Source of the DNA: Secundilactobacillus folii
GTDB taxonomy: Bacteria > Bacillota > Bacilli > Lactobacillales > Lactobacillaceae
Direction of reading: 5' to 3'
Assembly: GCF_009720675.1 (NCBI RefSeq)
Contig: NZ_WNJO01000001.1
Location: 308,785 to 372,784, forward strand
DNA length: 64,000 nucleotides
Position 1 is the stretch's first letter, and each line of letters starts with the position of its first letter. Positions 7,895 to 16,770 of this stretch are shown here, piece after piece. The position numbers and the translations under genes are program-made. A model generated the notes under the pieces. The model was not told the DNA's origin. It saw only the letters and a program-made list of their open reading frames with translations, and did not search any database.

Positions 7895-8305
7895 TCAGAC
7901 AAAATGAGGCTGATTTGATGACGAAATACCGCCAGAAAAACTGTTATTTTTACTGTTGCCGTAAACCCGAACTGAATAGTTGCCCGGTTTCACCTTGATT
8001 GCTTGTGTGGTATGGCCATTTTTGAAAGTCAACGTTTTGTAACGTTTGCCGTTTCGGAACAGTCGAAAAGTGTACCGACGATGGCTTTCTTTTTGGTTGG
8101 CGTTATAGGCTGTGATCACCACGTGCAATCGATGTGTTGGCGTCACAGTAACACGTTTAGTCGAGACTGAGCGGGTAGTCACCTGTTTCAGTGCCGAAGT
8201 ATGCCGGGTAGCTGCTGCGGCTGGAAACCCCTGGCTATTTAGCCAGTTAAGTCCCAGAAAACCAAGAGCTAACATAATAACTGACATTTTAATGCGTTTG
8301 TCCAT
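7895..8305 (-). CDS. Small secreted protein, predicted beta-rich
   Basis: The 136-residue protein begins with a basic N-terminus and hydrophobic helix (VIMLALGFLGLNW), ending near AAA at about residue 32, consistent with export. The mature part is rich in Thr, Val, Lys and Arg, and its C-terminal half (FRLFRNGKRYKTLTF, then KVKPGNYSVRVYGNS) reads like an Ig-like or carboxypeptidase-regulatory-type beta sandwich. No anchor motif is visible. AAGGAGG precedes the ATG at 8305; an earlier in-frame ATG at 8323 lacks a ribosome site. The function is unknown. Confidence 0.78.
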   Translation of the reverse strand: MDKRIKMSVIMLALGFLGLNWLNSQGFPAAAATRHTSALKQVTTRSVSTKRVTVTPTHRLHVVITAYNANQKESHRRYTFRLFRNGKRYKTLTFKNGHTTQAIKVKPGNYSVRVYGNSKNNSFSGGISSSNQPHFV

Positions 8306-8496
8306 GGCGTCCTCCTTATACATTAAATAATATGATTACTAGCATAACGTAACAGAATTAAGGACACATCACGGGCAAATCACAATTCGATGACGAAAGA
8401 TTGCAAAAGATCCTTAAATTGAAATCTTTTGCTGGTAATTAGCGTTAACTTAGCGTAATCTTGTAAAAGTGATTTTAAGGAAAAGGAGTCGATATT

Positions 8497-9039
8497 TTGA
8501 AACTAAAAAAAGCAACTCTCGCAGATTTAGATACGATTATTGATATTTTAAAAGACGGCAGTAACCAGCTTGCCGAAAGTGGCGTTAATCAGTGGCAGGG
8601 CGACTACCCTTCTAGAGACCAAATTACCTATGATATTAATCATGGTTTCGCCTACGTGGCGCAATCTGATGACAATCAAACGGTTGGTGCAATTGCGGTA
8701 GTCAGTGCGCCAGATACCTCTTATGACACGATGAAGGGCCAATGGCGGAACAATTCTGATAGCTACATTGTCATCCATCGTGTTGCTGTTCATTCTAACC
8801 ATGCTGGACACGGCTATGCCACACAACTACTTGAAGCAGTTATCAACCACGTGATTTCTGACCACCCTGAAATTAGAAGTATTCGAATCGACACCCATGC
8901 AGACAATAAGCCAATGCAACATTTGATCAACAAAATGGGCTTTACTAAAGTTGGTGAGATCTACGGTGTCTATCACCCAACAGATGAAAGTTTTGTTTAC
9001 GAAAAACTACCCCATGAATCTGCAGAACAGGCCAGCTAA
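8497..9039 (+). CDS. GNAT family N-acetyltransferase, TTG start
   Basis: This is a 180-residue acetyl-CoA-dependent acetyltransferase of the GNAT superfamily. Motif A is visible as VAVHSNHAGHGYATQLLEAV, with the Q/RxxGxG/A-like loop at HAGHGYA that holds the CoA pyrophosphate. It is followed by the usual IRIDTHADNKPMQHLINKMGF segment. The opening KLKKATLADLDTIIDILKDG is also typical. AAAAGGAGTC (8481-8490) supports the TTG at 8497. The substrate is unknown. The gene is monocistronic and followed by its own terminator. Confidence 0.92.
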   Translation: MKLKKATLADLDTIIDILKDGSNQLAESGVNQWQGDYPSRDQITYDINHGFAYVAQSDDNQTVGAIAVVSAPDTSYDTMKGQWRNNSDSYIVIHRVAVHSNHAGHGYATQLLEAVINHVISDHPEIRSIRIDTHADNKPMQHLINKMGFTKVGEIYGVYHPTDESFVYEKLPHESAEQAS

Positions 9040-9091
9040 CAACTAAATGAGCCTGACAAAGCTCGTTTAAAATCAGAATAGAGCAACTCAA

Positions 9092-9130
9092 AGAGTGAAT
9101 TTCCTGAATTTTAGGAGATTCCTCTTTTTT
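9092..9130 (+). terminator. Terminator of the GNAT gene
   Basis: An imperfect stem pairs AGAG-GAAT-TCCT with AGGA-ATTC-CTCT (one bulge, one mismatch) and is followed directly by a run of T. Confidence 0.75.
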
Positions 9131-9295
9131 GTTAACCAACGGAAACGTAACCTAAACCGACCCTACCTTGAATAAAATACGTGATAGCCATTTTTAATCA
9201 GCAAGCCACGACATTTTCTAAGGCAAGTCACTTGAGTTACCGCCACCGCACCATTAAAATAACACAAGTCCTTAAAATGAAAGGAAGTCTGTAAA

Positions 9296-9688
9296 ATGCC
9301 ATTACTTCAGTTTAATCTTGTTAAAGATGCTTGGACCAAAGAGCAGGTCCAGACTATTCTGGATAGTGCCTACGATGTGACTTTAAAAACTTTGGGCGCA
9401 CCCCAGGGTGATCGTTACCAAACTGTCAGCTACTACGATCCAGATGATTTGATCATGGGCGATACTGGTCTAGGCTTTCAACGTTCAGAAAAACGGATCC
9501 TGCTGAATATTCGGACTCGGCCGCGAACTCGGGAACAAAAGATCAACTTTTATCATCAGCTTATGGAACAACTGCACGATAAATTAAGGCTAGATGCAAA
9601 TGATTTAATGATTACGATGATCGTCAATACTGATGAGGATTGGAGTTTCACTTCTGGAAAGGCGCAATTTTTAACTGGTGACCTATAG
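9296..9688 (+). CDS. Tautomerase superfamily protein
   Basis: This is a 130-residue protein of the 4-oxalocrotonate tautomerase/MSAD superfamily. The N-terminal proline left after Met removal (MPLLQFNL) is the general acid/base of this superfamily. The two beta-alpha-beta units are visible (residues 2-37 and about 64-110), and arginines in QRSEKRILLNIRTRPR could serve substrate binding. The length suggests the longer trimeric members such as malonate semialdehyde decarboxylase-like proteins rather than the 62-residue 4-OT. AAAGGAAG lies before the ATG. The physiological substrate is not known. Confidence 0.85.
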   Translation: MPLLQFNLVKDAWTKEQVQTILDSAYDVTLKTLGAPQGDRYQTVSYYDPDDLIMGDTGLGFQRSEKRILLNIRTRPRTREQKINFYHQLMEQLHDKLRLDANDLMITMIVNTDEDWSFTSGKAQFLTGDL

Positions 9689-10041
9689 TTGAAAAACTGA
9701 AAATGAAAGGAATCTTGCTTAGATTCCAGAATGGAATAAATAACGTCGTGGAGTTCTAATATTAGAATCTACGACGTTATTTGCGCAATGGCGCGAGATC
9801 CGGGTTTAAGGAGCGTTTTCGGGTAAAGGCAGTCTTAAAATTGAACAGCGATTTTAACTTCCTTGCATTAGAAAATCAGTTTGATCTTAACACCCATCAC
9901 TTTTTCCAAGCTCAGTTGCCTTAGACAACACGCCGGATTTCTAGAAAATAATCAGAAGTATGAGTCTGTCGACTTGGTCACTTTTAAAGCTGATTAGCCA
10001 ATAATTTTCCAAGTTCACTTTGCTGCAAAAAATACGGAATT
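9689..10041. other. 353-bp intergenic region between convergent genes
   Basis: Apart from the near-perfect 44-nt palindrome at 9739-9782 I see no gene, RNA or promoter here. The sequence after 9783 has stops in all frames and no convincing ribosome site. Confidence 0.5.
9739..9782. terminator. Long palindrome, probable bidirectional terminator
   Basis: The two 22-nt arms are nearly perfect complements (AATAACGTCGT... and ...ACGACGTTATT, centre TTCTAATATTAGAA) with no true loop. It separates the convergent tautomerase and MFS genes. The T tract is short, so termination is probable rather than certain. Confidence 0.6.
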
Positions 10042-11229
10042 TCATGTTTCCCAGTCCGTTGGTTGTTGCCGCAAAGCTTTATTCAATGCCGTAATTAAAC
10101 CAAGCGCAACTACTGCATAGAAGGCGGCACCGAAATTGATTTCTCGTAAACCCACGACATCTAGCATCATTGACGCTGTGACTGAGCCCAGTGAAATACC
10201 ATAATTAAAGAAAATCGAACTTAATGAAGACGCTAAGACCAGTGCCTGGGGATAGTCGTGCTCTGCAATCGACAGTAAATGAACCTGTAATGGTGAACTT
10301 AAGAGCGTCACCATCAACGTTAATAATAAGATAATGCCCAAGCCAAAAAACTTATTTGTTAAGACCTCTGGTAGGAGCGTCAAAATGATCATATCCGCCA
10401 CGTAATACTTTGGTAGTCGATTTAAACCACCGTGTTTCGCCAGATGACCCGACCACCGGTTTGAACCAATGGTCATAATACCTAGTAAAAACAGTAGCAG
10501 GTTCAAACTTCCTTGACTGAACCCTAAGCCACTCGTCAGCAATGGTCGGATATAAGTGTAATAACCATACATCGTCGCAGCTGTAAATAAGGCCAGTAAA
10601 TTACCTAAAATGATCCGCCGATCACGAAATAATTTTAATTGATCAATAATCGTCCCCCGGACCTGCGGCGTGTGTCTTGGTAACAACGCAATTAGGCTAA
10701 GGAGCGTGCCAAATGTTAGCACGGAAACCACTAGGAAAGCAGCTCGCCACGACAATCGCATACTGATTGCGGTGCCAATTGGAACTCCAAATACCGACGC
10801 AATACTAAAACCGGCAAAAACACTAGCAACCAGGCTCGCCCGCTTTTCTTTTGGCGCAATAGCAGTCACAAACGTCATCACTAGCGAAATAATTGCTCCG
10901 GCAACACTGGCGGCAATTATCCGTGAAACCAGCAACCAAATGTAATTTGGGGCCAGCCCACTCAATGTATTTCCAACCAGAAAAATAGTAATGAATACCA
11001 GCAGTGTTTTATAACGGTCGAAACGGCTGGTCAGAATTGTCAAAATCGGTGTGCTGACGGCATAAACGATGGCAAATACCGTTACCAAATAGCCGATTTG
11101 GGTGATTGGCACGTGCAAATGGCGGGCAATGTCAGATAAAATTCCCACGACCATAAATTCATTACAACCGAGCATGAAGGTAACCATCACAAAAACAGTG
11201 GCCTGGGCATGAAGACGAAATTTTGACAT
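10042..11229 (-). CDS. MFS transporter, 12-helix DHA1 (AraJ/YdhP-like)
   Basis: The 395-residue inner-membrane exporter has twelve predicted helices. It opens with ATVFVMVTFMLGCNEFMVVGIL, typical of the sugar-efflux/chloramphenicol-resistance branch of DHA1. The A-like motif after helix 2 is present as RFDRYKTLL, and motif C lies in helix 5 (GVPIGTAISMRLSWRAAF). The start at 11229 follows GGGAGGTGG; a longer open frame to 11310 is soluble in character and lacks a ribosome site. Its neighbour is a divergent aldo/keto reductase. The substrate is unknown. Confidence 0.9.
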   Translation of the reverse strand: MSKFRLHAQATVFVMVTFMLGCNEFMVVGILSDIARHLHVPITQIGYLVTVFAIVYAVSTPILTILTSRFDRYKTLLVFITIFLVGNTLSGLAPNYIWLLVSRIIAASVAGAIISLVMTFVTAIAPKEKRASLVASVFAGFSIASVFGVPIGTAISMRLSWRAAFLVVSVLTFGTLLSLIALLPRHTPQVRGTIIDQLKLFRDRRIILGNLLALFTAATMYGYYTYIRPLLTSGLGFSQGSLNLLLFLLGIMTIGSNRWSGHLAKHGGLNRLPKYYVADMIILTLLPEVLTNKFFGLGIILLLTLMVTLLSSPLQVHLLSIAEHDYPQALVLASSLSSIFFNYGISLGSVTASMMLDVVGLREINFGAAFYAVVALGLITALNKALRQQPTDWET

Positions 11230-11468
11230 TTTTAACCACCTCCCGTTTAACGCACTTCTGCAACCGATTTCAGAGGTAGTATACCCCGGGATAACCAATT
11301 TTTCCCGCAATTTGTCTTCCTCGTTTTCTCATGCTTTTTACCAGTTATGAGTCTTGTTAAATGCCTTTCAGCAGTCACATTTGAACCCTCACAAGTTGCA
11401 TTTTTACAGTAAATTCTTCATAATTAAATGTGCAAACTAATTATGAATTTTAAAAAGAGGGTTTTACT

Positions 11469-12413
11469 ATGTTCAATTCAAAAGTTGCGCTTGGTACTTG
11501 GTCTTGGGGCTCCGGTCGCAATGGTGGTGATCAAATTTTTGGGAACCACTTGAAACAAGCTGATCTTCAAGCAGTGGTCGACACTGCTATGGCCGCAGGA
11601 CTGAACCTGTGGGACACTGCAGCAGCGTACGGTCAAGGTAGTTCCGAAACATTATTAGGTAATTGTCTGCAGAAGTATAACCGCAGCGATTACTTCTTAT
11701 CAACTAAGTTCACACCCGTTTTTGCCAGCGATGGTGAAGATGCCGTCGACCAAATGCTATCGGAAAGTTTAAAACGCTTACACACCGATTACGTCGATCT
11801 CTACTGGATCCATAATTCGGATGACGTTGAAAAGTGGACCCCAAAAATGATTCCGCTCGTTAAGCAGGGTCTCGTCAAGCACATTGGCGTTTCCAACCAT
11901 AATCTGGCTCAGATCAAGCGGGCTAAAGAGATTCTTAATGAGGGTGGCGTTGAACTATCTGCCGTTCAAAACCACTACAGCCTGTTGTATCCACAATCGC
12001 AAGAAACTGGCATTTTGGACTACTGCCATCAAAACAACATTACCTTCTTCCCATATATGGTGCTGGAACAAGGCGCTCTCAGCGGCAAATATAACGTTGA
12101 TCATCCCTTTGCAGGCGACAGCCAACGGGCTAGAACTTACAATCCGATGTTAAAAGAACTGACAGCTTTGACCGATAAAATGTCAGAAATTGCTGATAAA
12201 TACAGTGTGGCAGTTGCTGACATTGCAACGGCTTGGGTCATTCAAAAAGGGACCACGCCAATTATTGGGGTCACCAAAAAGGAATACATTGCTGACACCA
12301 AACGGGCGACAGACTTAAAGTTGACCCAAGATGAGATGACATCACTCGAGGATCTGGCTGCCAAAACCCACGTGAATACCCGTGGTCATTGGGAAGCAAA
12401 CATGAATAAATAA
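11469..12413 (+). CDS. Aldo/keto reductase
   Basis: This 314-residue NAD(P)H-dependent (beta/alpha)8-barrel oxidoreductase reduces aldehydes or ketones in the cytoplasm. The catalytic tetrad is visible: Asp and Tyr in LWDTAAAYG, Lys in FLSTKF and His in LYWIHNSD. The C-terminal cofactor segment is TPIIGVTKKEYIADTKRA. It resembles the YhdN/Tas branch of general stress reductases. AAAAAGAGGG precedes the ATG. It sits in a redox cluster with a zinc alcohol dehydrogenase and two short-chain dehydrogenases, which suggests carbonyl detoxification or redox balancing. Confidence 0.94.
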   Translation: MFNSKVALGTWSWGSGRNGGDQIFGNHLKQADLQAVVDTAMAAGLNLWDTAAAYGQGSSETLLGNCLQKYNRSDYFLSTKFTPVFASDGEDAVDQMLSESLKRLHTDYVDLYWIHNSDDVEKWTPKMIPLVKQGLVKHIGVSNHNLAQIKRAKEILNEGGVELSAVQNHYSLLYPQSQETGILDYCHQNNITFFPYMVLEQGALSGKYNVDHPFAGDSQRARTYNPMLKELTALTDKMSEIADKYSVAVADIATAWVIQKGTTPIIGVTKKEYIADTKRATDLKLTQDEMTSLEDLAAKTHVNTRGHWEANMNK

Positions 12414-12473
12414 CGCTAACTTTTTAAGAACAAGCATATTTCAATCCGTTCAGTCCTCGTTTTGAAAATTTAA

Positions 12474-12535
12474 AAAGCGATATCAGTTGAAGTTCCCAAA
12501 ATTGGAAACATCCCCTGGTATCGCTTTATTTTTTG
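12474..12535. terminator. Bidirectional terminator between the aldo/keto reductase and alcohol dehydrogenase genes
   Basis: A stem pairs AAAGCGATA (12474-12482) with TATCGCTTT (12519-12527), with further pairing inside, followed by ATTTTTTG. Confidence 0.8.
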
Positions 12536-12602
12536 AAGCTAAACGTGCGATGGCTGCTCTGGTTTAACTTGAATTTGAAAATTTTTCAGTGTTATTTGGG
12601 AT

Positions 12603-13640
12603 TTAAACCAAAACTAGTGCTTTGATGGCTTCGCGTTTGTCCATTGCTTGGTATGCATCGTTAATGTCATCAAGTTTAAACGATTTCGTGAAGACCTTCC
12701 CTGGGTGAATCTCACCATCTAATACGGCTTTCAACAAGACTTGCTTATCATAAGTCGTTACGGAGGCTGGACCACCGGCAAGGATCGTGTTGTTGAAGAA
12801 GGAATCTGACATATCCATCTTTTCATCGTGCGGTACACCGACCCGACCCACAATTGCGCCTGGACGAACGACCTTCATGGCAGTATCAGTTGATTGAGCA
12901 GTCCCGACACATTCCAAAACAGCATCAGCACCGGCATTGTTAGTCATTGCCATAACCTTAGCAACACCTTCATCACCACGTTCTGGGATAATATCAGTAG
13001 CTCCGAATTCAAGCGCCAACTTTTGCCGATCTTCGTGACGGCTCATGGCAATGATCCGTTTTGCACCACGCATTTTAGCCGAAATAACGCCGCAAAGGCC
13101 AACCGCACCATCACCAACAACGACAACGGTGTCGCCCTTTTGAACGTTGGCAACGCGAGCAGCATGGTAACCAGTAGCCATGACATCCGCCAAGCTCAAA
13201 AGTGAATCCAACATCTCATCACTGTAATCTTCGGGCTTGCCCGGAACCTTAACCAATGCCCAATCACCATGCTGGAAACGAATGTATTCAGCCTGCACAC
13301 CAGAACTGAAATTATCTGAGTGCGACTGGCAATCAGCATCAAAGCCGGCTAAACAAGCGGCACAGTGACCACAGCCATGGGTAAACGGCGCAATCACAAA
13401 GTCGCCTGGCTTAACTGTTGAAATATCACTGCCAACCTCTTCAACGATTCCAATTGCTTCGTGACCGGAATTTTCAGAGTGTTCCTCTTTTTCTTCAATG
13501 CCACGGAAGTTCCATAAGTCAGAACCGCAGACACAGGTTCGGACGACGTGAATAATAACGTCGTCACTTGCCTGAATCGTTGGTCGGTCGACATCTTCGA
13601 TCGCCATTTCACCAACTTTTTCAAACATTGCTTTTTTCAT
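12603..13640 (-). CDS. Zinc-dependent alcohol dehydrogenase, MDR family
   Basis: This 345-residue medium-chain dehydrogenase oxidises or reduces an alcohol/carbonyl pair with NAD(P). Catalytic-zinc ligands are Cys38 (CVCGSD) and His60/Glu61 (GHEAIG). The structural zinc site has four cysteines at 90, 93, 96 and 104. The Rossmann motif GDGAVG lies near residue 175. It resembles the IMP-dehydrogenase/threonine-dehydrogenase-like alcohol dehydrogenases of lactobacilli. AGAAGGGGAT precedes the ATG at 13640; the open frame further upstream lacks a ribosome site. Confidence 0.94.
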   Translation of the reverse strand: MKKAMFEKVGEMAIEDVDRPTIQASDDVIIHVVRTCVCGSDLWNFRGIEEKEEHSENSGHEAIGIVEEVGSDISTVKPGDFVIAPFTHGCGHCAACLAGFDADCQSHSDNFSSGVQAEYIRFQHGDWALVKVPGKPEDYSDEMLDSLLSLADVMATGYHAARVANVQKGDTVVVVGDGAVGLCGVISAKMRGAKRIIAMSRHEDRQKLALEFGATDIIPERGDEGVAKVMAMTNNAGADAVLECVGTAQSTDTAMKVVRPGAIVGRVGVPHDEKMDMSDSFFNNTILAGGPASVTTYDKQVLLKAVLDGEIHPGKVFTKSFKLDDINDAYQAMDKREAIKALVLV

Positions 13641-13839
13641 TGAAGTAATATCCCCTTCTAAAATCATTTTGACCCAACTGCTTGAATCAAATTTAGTATA
13701 GCAGTTCGAGTACACACGAAGTCAAATTAATCTAGGTAAGACTACTCGTGTGAAGTTGACTGATGTCTCACAATTTATAAGTCATCTCCCCCAACCCTGT
13801 GATACGATTAAAGTAATCAAATTAAAGGAGTGAGTGAAT

Positions 13840-14574
13840 TTGACAATAAAGGACAAAGTGGTCGTCATTACAGGAGCTTCCAGCGGTATTGGTCGGGCAA
13901 CCGCCGAAAAATTAGCCAGTTTGGGTGCTAAAGTCGTGATTGGAGCTCGTCGAGAAGACCGTTTAAAGGAAATCGCCAGTCAGTTTCCGGAGCATCAGGT
14001 ACTTTATAAGCTGACCGATGTGACTAATCGCCAAAGTATCCAAGACCTGATCAACTTAGCTACTGCGCAGTTTAACCGGGTTGATGTACTCTACAATAAT
14101 GCGGGTCTTATGCCTATTTCTCGACTGGAAGAACTTAAAGTTGACGAATGGGACCGGATGATTGACGTTAATATCAAAGGTGTTTTATATGGCATCGCAG
14201 CCGTGTTACCCGTGATGGAACGACAAAAGAGCGGCCAAATCATCACTACTGATTCCGTTGCTGGCCATGTCGTTCACCCTGGAACTGCGGTTTACGCCGG
14301 TACAAAGTATGCCATTCAAGCGATTATGGACGGCCTTCGTCAGGAACAAGTTAACAACCACATCAAAACAACTATGATCTCGCCTGGCGCTGTGGACACC
14401 GAGTTATTTAGCACCATCAGTGATCCGGATCAACGGGCTAAGACTGAGCAGCAGGAAAAAGAAAACGGCTTAAAAGCTGAGGACGTGGCCAATGCAGTAG
14501 CATATGCAATCGATCAACCTGAAAAAGTGGCTATCAACGAGATTCTTTTGCGACCGCGGTCACAAACCGTTTAA
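13840..14574 (+). CDS. Short-chain dehydrogenase/reductase, classical type
   Basis: This 244-residue NAD(P)-dependent oxidoreductase has the cofactor motif TGASSGIG (about residues 11-18), NNAG near residue 86, the catalytic Ser in TTDSVAG, and the YxxxK pair in YAGTKYA. An Arg in GARRED after strand 2 suggests NADPH. It resembles YdfG/serine-dehydrogenase-like SDRs. I chose the TTG at 13840 because AAAGGAG lies 9 nt upstream; GTG 13834 is too close to it. Its exact substrate is not known. Confidence 0.93.
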   Translation: MTIKDKVVVITGASSGIGRATAEKLASLGAKVVIGARREDRLKEIASQFPEHQVLYKLTDVTNRQSIQDLINLATAQFNRVDVLYNNAGLMPISRLEELKVDEWDRMIDVNIKGVLYGIAAVLPVMERQKSGQIITTDSVAGHVVHPGTAVYAGTKYAIQAIMDGLRQEQVNNHIKTTMISPGAVDTELFSTISDPDQRAKTEQQEKENGLKAEDVANAVAYAIDQPEKVAINEILLRPRSQTV

Positions 14575-14709
14575 ATTAAACTTTTGAATTGCTTTAAAGC
14601 ATAGATTCTTTAGTTGTCGCAAATTCGTATTTTCTGTTTCAATGAATTCCAATTTATCTGGATCCTCATTAAGTGTCCAGAAGCTATTAAATTATAAGGA
14701 AGCTATGTC

Positions 14710-15468
14710 ATGAACGAAGAGACAATTTTCACCCTCGTCACAGGAGCTAATCGCGGGATGGGCTTTGAAATCTCGAAGGAATTAGCACAACATGGTCAAC
14801 ACGTGATTCTAGGCGCTCGTAATCAGTTAAAAGGAAAGCTAGCAGCAGATGAACTTAAGGACGCTGGCTTAGACGTTGACGTTGTTGAGCTGGATGTCAC
14901 CAGTCACGAGTCGATCAGCACAGCAGTGAAAACCATCGCGCAAAAATATGGTCGTCTTGATATATTAGTCAATAACGCTGGTGCTGCATTTGACCATCAC
15001 CAAGCTCCATCGGTTCTTAGTCTCGAAAATATTCGCAAAGATTTCGACATTAACTACTTTGGCTTGGTGGATAACACGCAGCAGTTCCTGCCGCTTCTTA
15101 AACAGTCAAAATCAGCAAAGATCTTAAATATGTCCAGTATGATGGGATCGAAAACCGCTGCGCTCGACCCTCATTCAATCGTCTACCGTGCCACGGCGGT
15201 CGGTTATCAGTCCGCTAAAGCGGCCGCAAACATGTTTACGGTCCAGCTAGCAAAGGAAATGCAAAATGCTCATTGGCCGATAACAGTGAATACCGTTGAT
15301 CCAGGTATGGTAGCAACCTCTTTTGGGGGCGGTGACCCCGAAAAAGTCAAGAAAATGGGTGCCAAAGCAGTTAGTGAAGGTGTTGCCCGGCTGATTGAGC
15401 TAGCCCTGGCACCTGAAAATAACGTAACTGCCACCTTTAGTAATGTGGATGGACCCGTTGGCTGGTAA
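14710..15468 (+). CDS. Short-chain dehydrogenase/reductase, carbonyl-reductase-like
   Basis: This 252-residue SDR has TGANRGMG as the cofactor loop, NNAG near residue 90, a catalytic Ser in LNMSSMMGS and YQSAKAA as the YxxxK pair. GANRGMG and the LDVTSHESI segment resemble the carbonyl-reductase group. It follows another SDR in the same direction after a 135-bp gap, so it may have its own promoter. AAGGAAG sits 7 nt before the ATG. It probably reduces small carbonyls; the substrate is unknown. Confidence 0.92.
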   Translation: MNEETIFTLVTGANRGMGFEISKELAQHGQHVILGARNQLKGKLAADELKDAGLDVDVVELDVTSHESISTAVKTIAQKYGRLDILVNNAGAAFDHHQAPSVLSLENIRKDFDINYFGLVDNTQQFLPLLKQSKSAKILNMSSMMGSKTAALDPHSIVYRATAVGYQSAKAAANMFTVQLAKEMQNAHWPITVNTVDPGMVATSFGGGDPEKVKKMGAKAVSEGVARLIELALAPENNVTATFSNVDGPVGW

Positions 15469-15604
15469 ATTGATCTCGCTTTGATAAGGATCGTTCTCAA
15501 ACTTTCAACTTCTCAACTGGTGGGTTTTTAAACTCAGTTGACTCGAAAGGTTTCTAACGAAAAGGTAGAAACTCTTATTGCATCACCCCTACTCTTTCCC
15601 AAAA

Positions 15605-15661
15605 TAGCAAAAAGCACTGGTAGTCTTCGTTATGGTAAAGACTGACCGGTGCTTTTTGCTA
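15605..15661. terminator. Strong terminator hairpin after the SDR pair
   Basis: TAGCAAAAAGCAC-GGT-AGTCTT pairs with AAGACT-ACC-GTGCTTTTTGCTA around a 10-nt loop. A-rich and T-rich arms make it usable in both directions. Confidence 0.82.
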
Positions 15662-16129
15662 TCTGGGTGTAGTAGTCCAGATAATGTAGTTGTAGTTGAG
15701 AATGATACTTCGAAAGAAAGTACAAGTTGCATTGTACACGAACGATGCGTTGGGTGCAAGACTTTTTTGTAAATTAATCCATTTTTTGAACATTTAGGAA
15801 TGAAACCGATTACATTTTCCAATAGTTCTCTAATATTTTTATACATATCAGGTTAATTGTTGGAATTAAGTTCAAAGCAATTTTGAAATGGACTTTGAAA
15901 ATACTCTAATTATTTTTTAATTCTTCTGAATTTGTGGCTTAACTAAAACATATTATAAATTATTAAAATGAGATTATTGTTGATCTCCCATTCACCTGAG
16001 TTTTTCTTTGTATCGTCAGTCCCGTTAAGTTAGACAGATTCTGCTACTTAATGCTAATATCATAGATTTTCAACAAAAAAATAAAATTGCATTTTAAATT
16101 ATTTTGCTTTAGCGTATTATTATATACGT

Positions 16130-16328
16130 ATGGAAAGAATCATATATTGCTATCTACTTCAGGATTGCTTGCGCGAGATCGGATCAATATTCGTCGGCAC
16201 CAGTTTAGCGGGCAAAACTGGACTAAATCTCTACCGGAAACTTGGTGAATGAAAAATGTGAAGATGAAACTGTCTACCGCGCCAATACTCAAACGGTATT
16301 AACTAACTTTTTAAAATTTACATATTAA
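16130..16328 (+). pseudogene. Unidentified coding remnant with a frame break
   Basis: An ATG-started frame of 40 codons (16130-16252, containing SIFVGTSLAGKTGLNLYRKL) overlaps a second frame open from 16227 to 16328 (NEKCEDETVYRANTQTVL). Joining them near 16240 gives a continuous protein-like stretch. I cannot name the family. It may be chance or debris from an acquired gene; there is no ribosome site at the ATG. Confidence 0.3.
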
Positions 16329-16354
16329 TTCGATGGAAGTATAGGGGCTAAAAA

Positions 16355-16753
16355 ATGAAATTAAAACGTTATGTGTTGTTAGGAATTGCTACATTGTCAA
16401 TGGGCATTGGCATTCAAGTTAACCAGCCAACTGCTCATGCTGCTATTCATTATATGCCACGAGTCTGGCGTGGATACTACTACAGCAAAACCGGTTATCA
16501 ACGTCATTTACACATCACCGCCCACTACGTATCATTTGGAGGTAAAATATTTTACTCAAGCTATAGATACGGCTCACACCGAATTTCTTTTCATTATGTT
16601 GACAAAATTCACCACCATCGCGTCTACGACTTCAACAGAGCAAAGTACGAATACCAGAGTAGCGATCCCTGGCGTGTAGCCTATCGTCATGGTCAAAAAG
16701 AATTGATCAACTACGAAGGAATGGGTTATGTCCAAGTTTGGCACAAATACTAA
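16355..16753 (+). CDS. Small secreted protein, 132 residues
   Basis: The protein has a clear signal peptide (MKLKRYVLLGIATLSMG..., cleavage after AHA near residue 29). The mature part is about 100 residues, very rich in Tyr, His and Arg (HYMPRVWRGYYYSKTGYQRH). This is the composition of small basic exoproteins common in lactobacilli, some of which bind the wall. No catalytic motif or anchor is visible. The next gene, 17 bp downstream, has a similar signal peptide and style, so the two likely form an operon. The function is unknown. Confidence 0.75.
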   Translation: MKLKRYVLLGIATLSMGIGIQVNQPTAHAAIHYMPRVWRGYYYSKTGYQRHLHITAHYVSFGGKIFYSSYRYGSHRISFHYVDKIHHHRVYDFNRAKYEYQSSDPWRVAYRHGQKELINYEGMGYVQVWHKY

Positions 16754-16770
16754 TCAGGAGAATAGTTAAC

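Larger units (their letters stand above)
15469..16354. other. AT-rich 886-bp region with no intact gene
   Basis: The stretch holds a strong hairpin terminator (15605-15661) and a broken coding remnant (16130-16328). The rest is AT-rich, with a short minus-strand frame (15589-15846) that runs through the terminator and is not convincing. The composition differs from the flanking core genes and marks the start of an accessory segment that continues to the CRISPR array. Confidence 0.55.

Noticed and set aside
12603..15468. Alcohol dehydrogenase and SDR genes as one operon
   Set aside because: The alcohol dehydrogenase is on the opposite strand, and the two SDR genes are separated by 135 bp with room for a promoter.
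15589..15846. 85-codon minus-strand frame after the SDR pair
   Set aside because: It runs through a strong terminator hairpin, has no ribosome site and resembles no protein I know.
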